DNA of 64,000 nucleotides, taken from contig NC_020548.1 in the NCBI RefSeq assembly GCF_000349945.1, forward strand, positions 673,590-737,589, written 5' to 3'. Of this stretch, positions 25,398 to 33,428 are shown piece after piece. Position numbers and translations under genes: made by a program. The notes under the pieces are model-generated. The model did no database searches. It was not told the origin of the DNA and saw nothing but the letters and a program-made list of their open reading frames with translations. Origin of the DNA: Azoarcus sp. KH32C (GTDB lineage: Bacteria; Pseudomonadota; Gammaproteobacteria; Burkholderiales; Rhodocyclaceae). How positions within the stretch are numbered: position 1 is the first letter of the stretch; every line of letters begins with the position of its first letter.

Positions 25398-26711
25398 TCA
25401 TCGCACCTGCTCGAACTGCTCGCGCAGGCTCTCCACGGTGTCGCGTTCCCCTCGCACGTGGAAGAACGCGCCCTCGTCCTCCGCCCGCTCCTCCAGCACC
25501 TCGCAGTTCGCGTAGATTTCCTTGCGCCATTGCTGTGCCGACCACGGCAGGAAAAGTTCGGCCGCGATGAGGTCCTGCTGGAAAAACGCGACGATCCTCT
25601 GGCGCAGCTTCGCGACATCCTCCGGGCGACGGGCGCTCATCACGACGCAGTCCGGGTACTGCGCCCGCAGCGCCGCTTCGCGTTCGGCTTGCGCCTCGGC
25701 ATCGCCGACGTGGTCGATCTTGTTGAAGACGCGCAGGCGCGGCAGCACATCGGCGCCGATCTCTTCAAGCACGTGGTCCGTGACATGCAGTTGGCGCTCG
25801 AATCCGGGATCGCTGGCATCGATGACGTGGAGCAGCAGCGATGCATCCAGCGCTTCGTCGAGCGTCGACTTGAATGACGCGACGAGTCCGTGCGGCAGGT
25901 TCTTGATGAAGCCGACCGTGTCGCTGACGAGCACCCGCGGCACGCTCTCCGGGTAGAGGACGCGCACGGTGGTGTCGAGCGTCGCGAACAGTTTGTTGGC
26001 GACCAGCACCTCGCTGCCGGTGAGCGCCCGCATCAAGGTCGACTTGCCGGCGTTCGTGTAACCGACGAGCGCGACGCCCGCGAGGCTCTGGCGCCCTTGC
26101 CGGCGCGCGCGCTGCGTCTTGCGCTCGACCTCCATCGCATCGATGTCCTCCTGCAGTTCGGCGATGCGGTCCCGCACTTTGCGCCGATCCAGCTCGGTGT
26201 GCGACTCGCCGGCACCCCGGCCGCCGGTGCCGCTGCGCTGCCGTCCTTGCGGTCCCGCGAGTTTGGCCGCCTCGCGCAGGCGCGGTGCCATGTAGCCGAG
26301 GCGCGCGATCTCCACCTGCGCGCGTGCTGCGCGGGAGCGCGCGTTGCGATGGAAGATTTCGAGGATGACCATCGTCCGGTCCATCACCTCGCAGCCCACC
26401 GCCAGCTCGAGGTTGCGCGCCTGCGAGGGCGAGATCTCGTGGTCGACTAGGATCATGTCGATCTCGTGAGCCGTGCCGTTGGCGCCATTGACGAACTCGT
26501 GGATCTCCTGTCGCTTGCCGGTCCCGAGGTAGGCGCTCGTGTCGAAGCCGGAACGCTTCTGGATGAAGGTGTGGACGACCGTCAGCCCCAATGTCTTCGC
26601 AAGTTCGCGTAGCTCGGTCAGCGACGCCTCGAACTCGACATCGCTCACATTCGGCAGTTGTACGGCCGCGACGACCGCGTACGTGGGCTTTCCCTGGACT
26701 TCGCTTTGCAT
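25398..26711 (-). CDS. hflX: GTPase HflX
   Basis: A 437-residue ribosome-associated GTPase. The N-terminal HflX domain includes DEFINING segments such as FIQKRSGFDTSAYLGTGKRQEI and DHEISPSQARNLE. A coiled coil with RRKVRDRIAELQEDI follows. The G domain has P-loop GYTNAGKST, switch TLDTTVR, DTVGFIKNLPHGLVASFKSTLDEA and NKID. The protein splits or rescues stalled 70S ribosomes, particularly under heat stress. It is not next to hfq, the usual partner, so it may be a second copy. It converges on the YcaO gene, another translation-related protein. Confidence 0.93.
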   Translation of the reverse strand: MQSEVQGKPTYAVVAAVQLPNVSDVEFEASLTELRELAKTLGLTVVHTFIQKRSGFDTSAYLGTGKRQEIHEFVNGANGTAHEIDMILVDHEISPSQARNLELAVGCEVMDRTMVILEIFHRNARSRAARAQVEIARLGYMAPRLREAAKLAGPQGRQRSGTGGRGAGESHTELDRRKVRDRIAELQEDIDAMEVERKTQRARRQGRQSLAGVALVGYTNAGKSTLMRALTGSEVLVANKLFATLDTTVRVLYPESVPRVLVSDTVGFIKNLPHGLVASFKSTLDEALDASLLLHVIDASDPGFERQLHVTDHVLEEIGADVLPRLRVFNKIDHVGDAEAQAEREAALRAQYPDCVVMSARRPEDVAKLRQRIVAFFQQDLIAAELFLPWSAQQWRKEIYANCEVLEERAEDEGAFFHVRGERDTVESLREQFEQVR

Positions 26712-26792
26712 TAGGAGATTCGGTCTCGTGAGTGGGCAAAGCCAGATAGTACACGTCGAAGCGCCATGAACTCCGACATTAAGGCGCCAGTC

Positions 26793-27131
26793 TCAACGTT
26801 GCAAAGCCTTGTAAATGTCGGCAAGGCTTGCCGGCTTTCGCAGATAGCCGTCGAAATCAACCTTGACGCGGCGCTTGGTTACATCGTCATCGTGACCCGA
26901 GAAAGCGATCAAGCGTAGACTGGCTCCATAGGCTTGCCGCAACCGTCGCGCGACCTCGAAGCCGTCCATGGCCGGCATCGTGAGGTCCACGATGGCCGCC
27001 TCTGCCGCGAAGGACAGCCCGAGCGCCTGAGAGCCCTCGTAGGCGACCTCGACGTCATGGCCAGATTGCGTCAGCAGGGCTGCCAGGGCGTCGGCGCCGT
27101 CTACGTCGTCATCGATCACGAGAATACGCAC
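26793..27131 (-). CDS. Single-domain response regulator
   Basis: A 112-residue receiver domain with no output domain. The acidic pair is at residues 8-10 (IDDD), the phosphoacceptor is Asp49 in AIVDLTMPAMDGF, and Lys is in LRKPASLADI. The GTG start at 27131 is preceded by TAGGAGTTACA. It is divergent from the histidine kinase at 27257, with which it may form a pair. Single-domain regulators act by protein contact or as phosphate sinks, for example at the flagellar motor or in a relay. Confidence 0.85.
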   Translation of the reverse strand: MRILVIDDDVDGADALAALLTQSGHDVEVAYEGSQALGLSFAAEAAIVDLTMPAMDGFEVARRLRQAYGASLRLIAFSGHDDDVTKRRVKVDFDGYLRKPASLADIYKALQR

Positions 27132-27256
27132 TGTAACTCCTAAGCAGCTGATTTGGCCGGGTCCCCTGGACATGCAAAACACGTTCCCGCCAAGCTTGAC
27201 GGCGGTCCACTGATTTCGCGCCCAGAAAGCGCGTGCGTTCTGACGAGGTTTGCAGC

Positions 27257-28381
27257 ATGAGACTTGCGACCTTCATCTTGGATAACATCGAGCCCATCTT
27301 GAAGCAATGGGAGGATTTTGCGCGCTCGTTGCAACCGGGGCGACTCATGACGGTGGCTGCCCTTCGCGATGACGCAGAGGAAATGCTCCGGTTCATTGCG
27401 GCAGACATCGAGACGGTGCAATCGCAGGCCCAGCAGGAGCAAAAATCGGTCGGTCGGGGACCGCAACTTGCCGACGGGGACGACAGTGCGGCACACGACC
27501 ACGGCAAAGCGCGTGCCGTTGACCACTTTACGTTTTCGGAAATGGTTTCCGAGTACCGCGCGCTGCGCGCTGCGGTCACACACATGTGGCTCGACTCGGC
27601 CGGCGTCGACTCCGAGAGCGTCAACCAGCTCGTGCGCTTCAACGAAGCGGTAGATCAGGTTCTCGCCGAATCAGTGGTCCGCTTCGCTGCGACACTGGAA
27701 AATGAGTCGGACCTGTTCACCGCGTCGATCGGTCACGATTTGCGCAACCCGCTGAACTCGATCGTATCGTCGTCGGAAATGCTGGCGCAGTCCTCTTTGT
27801 TGCCCGATGCCGAGCGCGCTGCAGCAAAACGGATTGCCAGCTCGGCACTCCGCATGGCTGGCATGCTCGCCGAGCTACAGGATTTTTCGCGCAGTCGCCT
27901 CGGCGGCTTGCTCCATCTGTCGCTTGAGCATGTCAGCGTGGCGCAGATATGCAGAGATGTCATCGCCGAAATCGCCGCCATGCATCTGCCGTGTACGTTG
28001 AGGTTCGCCGAATCGGGCGATACCGGTGCTGTCGTGGATCGTAAGCGTATCGGTCAGTTGATTTCCAACCTTGTAGGAAATGCCGTGCAGCACGGAAGTC
28101 CATTTGGCGTGATCTCCGTGAGCGTGCAGGGCGACAAGGAGCATGTGCGCGTGGAGGTCCATAACGAGGGCCCCAAGATTGATCGGGCCCGTCTCGAAGA
28201 CATCTTCGAACCCTTGCACCGCGCTGCATCCGAGCCGCCACGGGCATCCGGAAGTCTGGGCCTCGGGCTTTACATTGTCCGCCGAGTAACGGTGGCACAC
28301 GGCGGGACCGTGAGCGTCACGTCGACCGAAGCGGACGGGACAACTTTCGTCGTCGTGATTCCGCGGACACCGAAGAAGTGA
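27257..28381 (+). CDS. Sensor histidine kinase with RsbRD-like N-terminal domain
   Basis: A 374-residue soluble kinase. Residues 1 to about 140 are helical (ATFILDNIEPILKQWEDFARSL and FTFSEMVSEYRALRAAVTHMW), like the RsbRD N-terminal sensor seen in some hybrid kinases. The phosphoacceptor is His160 in ASIGHDLRNPLNSI. The ATPase domain has an N-box (NLVGNAVQHG) and GSLGLGLYIV. The internal ATG at 27257, with GAGG eight bases before it, is preferred over 27233. It is probably the partner of the divergent receiver protein. The stimulus is unknown. Confidence 0.86.
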   Translation: MRLATFILDNIEPILKQWEDFARSLQPGRLMTVAALRDDAEEMLRFIAADIETVQSQAQQEQKSVGRGPQLADGDDSAAHDHGKARAVDHFTFSEMVSEYRALRAAVTHMWLDSAGVDSESVNQLVRFNEAVDQVLAESVVRFAATLENESDLFTASIGHDLRNPLNSIVSSSEMLAQSSLLPDAERAAAKRIASSALRMAGMLAELQDFSRSRLGGLLHLSLEHVSVAQICRDVIAEIAAMHLPCTLRFAESGDTGAVVDRKRIGQLISNLVGNAVQHGSPFGVISVSVQGDKEHVRVEVHNEGPKIDRARLEDIFEPLHRAASEPPRASGSLGLGLYIVRRVTVAHGGTVSVTSTEADGTTFVVVIPRTPKK

Positions 28382-28421
28382 TCGTTGCCCCGGCGTACAA
28401 CAATCCGGAGAATCTTCCCCG

Positions 28422-29006
28422 CTATTGGATAGCCGGGATTGGTCGAGATGCTTTTTCGAAGAGCGGAATCAAGTCCTTTTCCTCCATTGCCGCCCCGATG
28501 GTGCTGCCGATCATTCGGCCCTCGGCATCCAGCGCGGCGATTCCGAACGAATGCTCAAAGTCGCCGTTGGAGATCTTTCGGTACTTGAACTCGATCAACG
28601 ACGACAACTCACGCAAGTCGGATTCGTTTCTTGCCGTGACAAAGCGCCACTTCGGAAATTCGAGCGAGTGTTTTGCCGCATATTCTTTCATCACTGCGGG
28701 CGTATCATGCTTCGGGTCGAAGCTGACCAGAACGAATTGAATGTCGTTCTTCATGTGCTCGGGCAGCATTCGCTCCAGCGTCTTCATGCGGGCGACGGTG
28801 GTCGGGCAGGAGAACTTGCAGGAGAGGTAGATCATCGAAATCGCCACCGGCTTGCCGGCCAGCGACGACAGTTCAACCGTCTTTCCGGTTTGATCGACCC
28901 ACTTCGATTTCACCTGGTAGATCGAATCGTTCGGCAGGTCGCCGGCGAGCGCGCCAGCCAATCCGACCGACAGGTTCAACAACAGAAGAATCAGCGCCTT
29001 GATCAT
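28422..29006 (-). CDS. SCO1/SenC family copper chaperone
   Basis: A 194-residue thioredoxin-fold protein with an N-terminal membrane anchor or signal (residues 2-22). The copper ligands are present: Cys63-x3-Cys67-Pro (SCKFSCP) and His152 (FEHSF). SCO proteins deliver copper to cupro-enzymes in the periplasm. The gene is the third in the nirK operon and its ATG overlaps the nirV stop by 4 bases, so here it most likely loads copper into NirK. The ribosome site is GAGGAAAGA. Confidence 0.9.
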   Translation of the reverse strand: MIKALILLLLNLSVGLAGALAGDLPNDSIYQVKSKWVDQTGKTVELSSLAGKPVAISMIYLSCKFSCPTTVARMKTLERMLPEHMKNDIQFVLVSFDPKHDTPAVMKEYAAKHSLEFPKWRFVTARNESDLRELSSLIEFKYRKISNGDFEHSFGIAALDAEGRMIGSTIGAAMEEKDLIPLFEKASRPIPAIQ

Positions 29007-29746
29007 TCTTTCCTCGATTCCTGGACGCAGCGAAAGCCCAGGTTGCTGACCGTGTATTTGGCCTTCAGGCTGCTCCGGAAGCCGAAGCGCAAAAAGGCGG
29101 CGTAATCCGATTTGTCGGCCGCGTTGGCGGCGCCAGAGCCGCAGAACAAGGTCTTGTCGAGCGATCCGTCGGCCCGCGATTCGCCCGTCACCATCGCCGA
29201 GTTGAAGTCCTGCGTCCATTCCCAAATCAGCCCGTGCATGCTGATCACACCGGAGCTGTTCTTGAAGCCGGAGGTGACCGCGGGCAATACCTCAGGCGTG
29301 GGCTCCGAATACCAGTCCAGGATCACCTGACGAATATCGGCCCCCGGAATCGGCCGGGAGGCGACGTACTCCCATTCGTTCACCGTCGGCAATCGCTTGC
29401 CCTGGGAGGCGCAATAAGCCTTGGCGGCAAACCACGAGACATTGACCACCGGGCTATCGGGCGGAGCCTGGGTGCCCAGTTCGCTCCCCGATTGCCAGTG
29501 GTGCAGGTAATTGGCCTCCGCAAAAAGCGGACTCACGGCCGATCTTTGCCACTCGGGGTGGCGTGCCACGAAGCCGAGGAATTCGGCATTCGTGACCGGC
29601 GTGACGTCCATTGCAAAGGAATCGACGCCGACCGGTTGCTTTGCCGAACCGTACAGCGGCGTGAATACGCCGCCGTCGATCCGGACTTGATCCGCGATGG
29701 CGAAGCCGCCATGCAGGAGCAGAAGGAAGACCAATGCTTTTTTCAT
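29003..29746 (-). CDS. nirV: NirV: SUMF1/formylglycine-generating-enzyme-like protein
   Basis: A 247-residue exported protein (signal to about residue 18) with the FGE/SUMF1 fold: MDVTPVTNAEFLGFV, PVVNVSWFAAKAYC, RLPTVNEWEYVA, GLIWEWTQDF and a C-terminal GFRCVQ. NirV commonly accompanies nirK in denitrifiers, and its precise role is unsettled. It lies 48 bases after nirK and overlaps sco. Membership in this operon supports maturation or assembly of the nitrite reductase. Confidence 0.86.
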   Translation of the reverse strand: MKKALVFLLLLHGGFAIADQVRIDGGVFTPLYGSAKQPVGVDSFAMDVTPVTNAEFLGFVARHPEWQRSAVSPLFAEANYLHHWQSGSELGTQAPPDSPVVNVSWFAAKAYCASQGKRLPTVNEWEYVASRPIPGADIRQVILDWYSEPTPEVLPAVTSGFKNSSGVISMHGLIWEWTQDFNSAMVTGESRADGSLDKTLFCGSGAANAADKSDYAAFLRFGFRSSLKAKYTVSNLGFRCVQESRKE

Positions 29747-29794
29747 GTACTGACTTCCTTCGCTCGCAGATCGGCTTTCGCGGTGCCGGTTGGC

Positions 29795-31234
29795 TTAGTG
29801 CTCGGCGCTCGACTGTTTGACCGGCTCCGGCTTGACTGCACGGATGGCTTTGACTTCGGCTGGCGTGATGACTTTCTTGGAATTGCCCCAGGAGTCATAC
29901 ACGTAGGTCAAGACGTTGGCGATGTCCTCGTCGCTCAGCACTTGAGCCGGCATCACGGCGTTGAACTTGTCGCCGTTCACCACGATTTCACCCGCACGTC
30001 CGTGAACCACCGTCTGGATTGCGCGGTTCTTGTCGGCATTCAGGAAGTCCGAATTCGCAAGCGGGGGGAAGGCGCCCTTGATGCCGCCACCGTTCGCCTG
30101 GTGGCAGGCGAGGCAGTTATTGCCGAAGATCCGTTCGCCGAACTTGATGCGGTCCTTGGTGTTCTTGGCCAATACCGGCGCCGGCGCGTTGCCGTCCATC
30201 TCCTGGATGCCGGAGCCCTCGGGCTGATAAACCGCGTCGTTCTGCTTGCCGGAATAGATCACCTTGTTCTCGGGGCCGTCGACTTTCAGCATGCCGAGTG
30301 CGCCCTTGTTGAAGGCACGGGTCAGCGCATGGTCGACCAGGACGTAGGTGGCTGGCACATCGACCTTGAACTCCACCACGGTCGCACCACCCGGCGGGAC
30401 GATGGTCGTTTGCACGTTTTCATTGACGAACTTGGTGCCGCCTTCCGGATAAACCTTGTCAAAGATTTCGCCGATGATGTGGAAGTTGGAGGACAGGTTC
30501 GGGCCGCCGACGCCGAAATACATGCGCACGGTTTCGCCGACCTTGGCCTTCAGCGCGTTGTCGCCGGCAATGGAGCCCACCGAGCCATTGAAGACGACAT
30601 AGGACGGACGCTCGTCGACCGCCTTTTCCATGTCGAACGGCTGAAGCCCGGGTTCGCCGGCGCGGCCCTTCGTATAGAAGTCGCCCTGCATGACATAGAG
30701 TTCCTTGTCGACCTTGGACATGCCTTCCTTCGGCTCGACCAGAATCAACCCGTACATGCCGTTGGCGATATGCATGGCGACCGGGGCCGTCGCGCAGTGA
30801 TAGACGTAGAGGCCCGGATTCAGGGCCTTGAACGAGAATACCGAGGAGTGGCCAGGCGCGGTAAATGATGCGCCGGCACCACCGCCTTGGCCGGTGACGG
30901 CGTGCAGGTCGATGTTGTGGGGAACCTTCGATGACGGATGGTTGTTCAGGTGAAACTCGACTTCATCGCCCTCGCGCACCCGGATGAATTTCCCGGGGAC
31001 TTTCCCGCCGTAAGTCCAGAAGACGTATTCGACGCCGTCCGCCAGGCGCATCTTGGTTTCTTTGACCTCGAGATTCACGATCACCTTGGTCGCATGCTTG
31101 CGGGTGATCTGTGGCGGCACCTGTGGGGCATCGGTGAGGATGGCCTCTTCCTGTCCCGTTACTTCTTCAGCAGCGTAGACCTGAGGTCCTGCCGCCAATA
31201 GCAGCGACATACCGAGCAAACTGAGCAGCTTCAT
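29795..31234 (-). CDS. nirK: Copper nitrite reductase with C-terminal cytochrome c domain
   Basis: A 479-residue periplasmic enzyme reducing nitrite to NO. The signal peptide ends near VYAAE (about residue 22). Two cupredoxin domains carry the copper ligands His106, His111, His146, Cys147, His155 and Met160, plus the later His in VLVDHALTRAF. The active-site Asp109 and the His in SSNFHIIGE are present. The shortened loop between Cys147 and His155 (ATAPVAM) is that of class II NirK. A C-terminal cytochrome c follows, with CLACH at 374-378 and axial Met near 428, so the electron donor is built in. The ATG at 31234 (ribosome site AAGGACGACG) is used instead of the upstream 31306. Confidence 0.95.
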   Translation of the reverse strand: MKLLSLLGMSLLLAAGPQVYAAEEVTGQEEAILTDAPQVPPQITRKHATKVIVNLEVKETKMRLADGVEYVFWTYGGKVPGKFIRVREGDEVEFHLNNHPSSKVPHNIDLHAVTGQGGGAGASFTAPGHSSVFSFKALNPGLYVYHCATAPVAMHIANGMYGLILVEPKEGMSKVDKELYVMQGDFYTKGRAGEPGLQPFDMEKAVDERPSYVVFNGSVGSIAGDNALKAKVGETVRMYFGVGGPNLSSNFHIIGEIFDKVYPEGGTKFVNENVQTTIVPPGGATVVEFKVDVPATYVLVDHALTRAFNKGALGMLKVDGPENKVIYSGKQNDAVYQPEGSGIQEMDGNAPAPVLAKNTKDRIKFGERIFGNNCLACHQANGGGIKGAFPPLANSDFLNADKNRAIQTVVHGRAGEIVVNGDKFNAVMPAQVLSDEDIANVLTYVYDSWGNSKKVITPAEVKAIRAVKPEPVKQSSAEH

Positions 31235-31296
31235 CGTCGTCCTTTTCAGTGTGTTGTGAACTGACGCGAATTTGGACGTACTCGGAAATTTGGAAA

Positions 31297-31310
31297 ATGA
31301 TTTCAATCAA
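31297..31310 (-). promoter_or_regulatory. FNR/DNR-type box upstream of nirK
   Basis: On the minus strand the sequence TTGATTGAAATCAT matches the FNR/DNR consensus TTGAT-N4-ATCAA at nine of ten fixed positions. It lies 63 bases before the nirK start codon, in A/T-rich DNA. This fits anaerobic and/or NO-dependent activation of the nirK-nirV-sco operon. Confidence 0.7.
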
Positions 31311-31667
31311 ATTCGAAAAAAAGTATCGCTCGCAGAAGGGTGTTTCACTTGGCATAGCGCGGCAAGGTCATGGCGGATGATGCAAGTCGGCGGAGCAAAA
31401 GAACTTTTCTACAAATCTTTATTTGCAACATAGTGCAGCTCGGTGGCAACTCCCATGTCGCCGGAAATCCGAATCGACTTAAGAAAATCTTCGACGCAGG
31501 AATGCTTTTGTGGAAATGTTTCTCGCCATCTGAACCGAACGAGCGAGCGGCTGAAGACGAGGAACAGCGGCGTGGAGGAATGCGGCTCTCAATGCGTGGC
31601 GTTCCAGCGGCAGTGTCGATAGGACACCTTCATTCCCTTACGCGCCCGCAACGTGCTTTGAAGGGAT
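31311..31667. other. Gene-free stretch upstream of nirK
   Basis: The gap between the nirK promoter and the terminator of the aldehyde dehydrogenase operon is over 350 bases. A 99-codon open frame at 31370-31669 shows no domain, no ribosome site and atypical composition, and I do not accept it as a gene. The A/T-rich left part probably holds the nirK promoter. I see nothing else. Confidence 0.6.
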
Positions 31668-31707
31668 AAAAAAAGCCGCCCGAGGCCATTGGTGGCCCCG
31701 GGCCGGC
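31668..31707 (-). terminator. Rho-independent terminator after the gabT-aldehyde dehydrogenase operon
   Basis: Read on the minus strand, GCCGGCCCGGGGCCA pairs with TGGCCTCGGGCGGC across a 4-base loop, with one or two mismatches, and is followed by seven T residues. It lies about 65 bases past the aldehyde dehydrogenase stop. Confidence 0.85.
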
Positions 31708-31771
31708 GAAGCTCCGGCAACGATTGGGAGGAAGGGGGTTACGACTGTTGGCCGGAGCGGGAGAGCTGGAT

Positions 31772-33202
31772 TCAGGCGCCGGTATAGGCCGTCTTCACGA
31801 TCGTGAAGAAGTCCTCGGCGTAGCGGCCCTGCTCTCGCGGGCCGAAGCTCGACGCCTTGCGGCCGCCGAAGGGCACGTGATAATCGACGCCCGCGGTCGG
31901 CACATTCACCATCACCATGCCGGCCTCGACATTGCGCTTGAAGTGCGACGCATGCTTCAGCGAGCTCGTGCAGATGCCCGCGGACAGGCCGTATTCGGTG
32001 TCGTTCGCGAGGGCGAGCGCGTGCTCGTAGTTGTCCGCAGGGATGGCGCAGGCGACCGGCCCGAAAATTTCCTCGCGGGCGATGCGCATCGCGGGATCGG
32101 TATCGACGAAGAAGGCGGGCGACAGGTAATGCCCGGTCTTCTCGCGCGACAGGCGCTCGCCGCCGAAGACGAGACGCGCCCCCTCGGCGCGGCCAATGCC
32201 GATGTAGTCGAGGTCCTGAGCGAGCTGGGACCCGTCGACGACCGGCCCGATGTCCGTACCCGGCTTCAGCGCGTCATCGACCTTGAGCGCGGCGAGCCCC
32301 TCGCTCACCGCCTTCACAAAGGCGGGATAGATGCCCTTTTCGACGATGAAGCGGCTGCTCGCGGTGCAGCGCTGACCCGTCGAGTCGTATCCGCCCTGGA
32401 TCGCGCAGAACACGGCCTGCGCGAGATCGGCATCGTCGAGCACGACAAGCGGGTTCTTGCCGCCCATCTCCAGTTGCATCCGCGCGAAGCGCCGCGAGGT
32501 CGCCTCCATCACGCGACGGCCGGTCACGGTCGAGCCGGTGAAGGTGATGCCGTCGACGTCCGGGCTGTCGAGCAGCGCCTGCCCGACCTGGCTGCCCGGC
32601 CCCGTGACGAGGTTGAACACACCGACAGGGAGTCCCGCGCGGCTGATGATCTCGGCGAGCGCCCAGGCCGAGCCGGGCACCAGGTCAGCCGGCTTGAACA
32701 CGACGCAGTTGCCGTGAGCGAGCGCCGGCGCGATCTTCCATGCCGGGATCGCGATCGGGAAGTTCCACGGCGTGATGATGCCGACAACGCCGAGCGCCTC
32801 ACGCGTGATCTCGACGTCCAGCCCCGGTCGCACGGACGGCAGCCGCTCGCCGCCGCAGCGCAGCGCCTCGCCGGCGAAGAACTTGAAGATCTGCCCCGCG
32901 CGCGCCGCTTCGCCGATCCCTTCGGGCAGCGTCTTGCCCTCTTCGCGCGACAGCAGCGCGCCCAGCTCGTCCTTGCGGGCGAGGATCTCGCTGCCGATGC
33001 GGTCGAGCGCATCGGCACGCACCTGTGGTGTCGAACGCGACCACGCCGGGAAGGCCGCGCGTGCGGCGGCGATCGCCTCCTCGGCGAGATTGCGGTCGGC
33101 TTGCGCGTAATGGCCGACGATGTCGCTCGTGTCCGACGGATTGATGTTGGCGCGCACGCTCACGCCGTCGCGCCACGCCCCTGCGATGAAAAGCTGCGTC
33201 AT
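31772..33202 (-). CDS. Aldehyde dehydrogenase (semialdehyde type)
   Basis: A 476-residue NAD(P)-dependent aldehyde dehydrogenase. The conserved ITPWNFPI is at 143-150, general base Glu245 is in LEMGGKN, and catalytic Cys279 is in GQRCTASS. It is closest in overall pattern to the succinate-semialdehyde and alpha-ketoglutarate-semialdehyde dehydrogenases. It lies downstream of the aminotransferase gene on the same strand, so it very probably oxidises the omega-oxo acid made by that enzyme (succinate semialdehyde or a longer homologue). The ribosome site is GAGGACGGATC. Confidence 0.92.
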   Translation of the reverse strand: MTQLFIAGAWRDGVSVRANINPSDTSDIVGHYAQADRNLAEEAIAAARAAFPAWSRSTPQVRADALDRIGSEILARKDELGALLSREEGKTLPEGIGEAARAGQIFKFFAGEALRCGGERLPSVRPGLDVEITREALGVVGIITPWNFPIAIPAWKIAPALAHGNCVVFKPADLVPGSAWALAEIISRAGLPVGVFNLVTGPGSQVGQALLDSPDVDGITFTGSTVTGRRVMEATSRRFARMQLEMGGKNPLVVLDDADLAQAVFCAIQGGYDSTGQRCTASSRFIVEKGIYPAFVKAVSEGLAALKVDDALKPGTDIGPVVDGSQLAQDLDYIGIGRAEGARLVFGGERLSREKTGHYLSPAFFVDTDPAMRIAREEIFGPVACAIPADNYEHALALANDTEYGLSAGICTSSLKHASHFKRNVEAGMVMVNVPTAGVDYHVPFGGRKASSFGPREQGRYAEDFFTIVKTAYTGA

Positions 33203-33211
33203 GATCCGTCC

Positions 33212-33418
33212 TCAGGTCCGGCAGCGCTGCACAAGCAGGCCACCGTCGCGCGCGTCGGCTTCCTGTGTCGTAGCGGGGATCGACGGCACGATTGCTCGGG
33301 CGTGGATGCCGACCGGCACGTCGCCGATCGCCGCCACGGCACCCTGGGTCAGTGCGCCGAGTCCCGCGACAGCTTGGCGGGCAGGACGCGTGCCGACGGA
33401 ATTGATTCGCTTGTCCAT
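33212..33418 (-). CDS. Small hypothetical protein between gabT and aldehyde dehydrogenase
   Basis: A 68-codon frame starting at an ATG with GAGGGGGCGAGC in front. It fills the gap between the two catabolic genes almost exactly (10 bases to each neighbour). The predicted protein (MDKRINSVGTRPARQAVAGL and onward) has Ala/Gly-rich composition and no domain I recognise. It may be a genuine small gene or a decayed remnant. The only support is position and a possible ribosome site. Confidence 0.35.
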   Translation of the reverse strand: MDKRINSVGTRPARQAVAGLGALTQGAVAAIGDVPVGIHARAIVPSIPATTQEADARDGGLLVQRCRT

Positions 33419-33428
33419 GCTCGCCCCC

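Noticed and set aside
31370..31669. A 99-codon plus-strand frame upstream of nirK
   Set aside because: No ribosome site or recognisable motif. The region more probably holds the nirK promoter, and the frame runs up to the terminator A-run.
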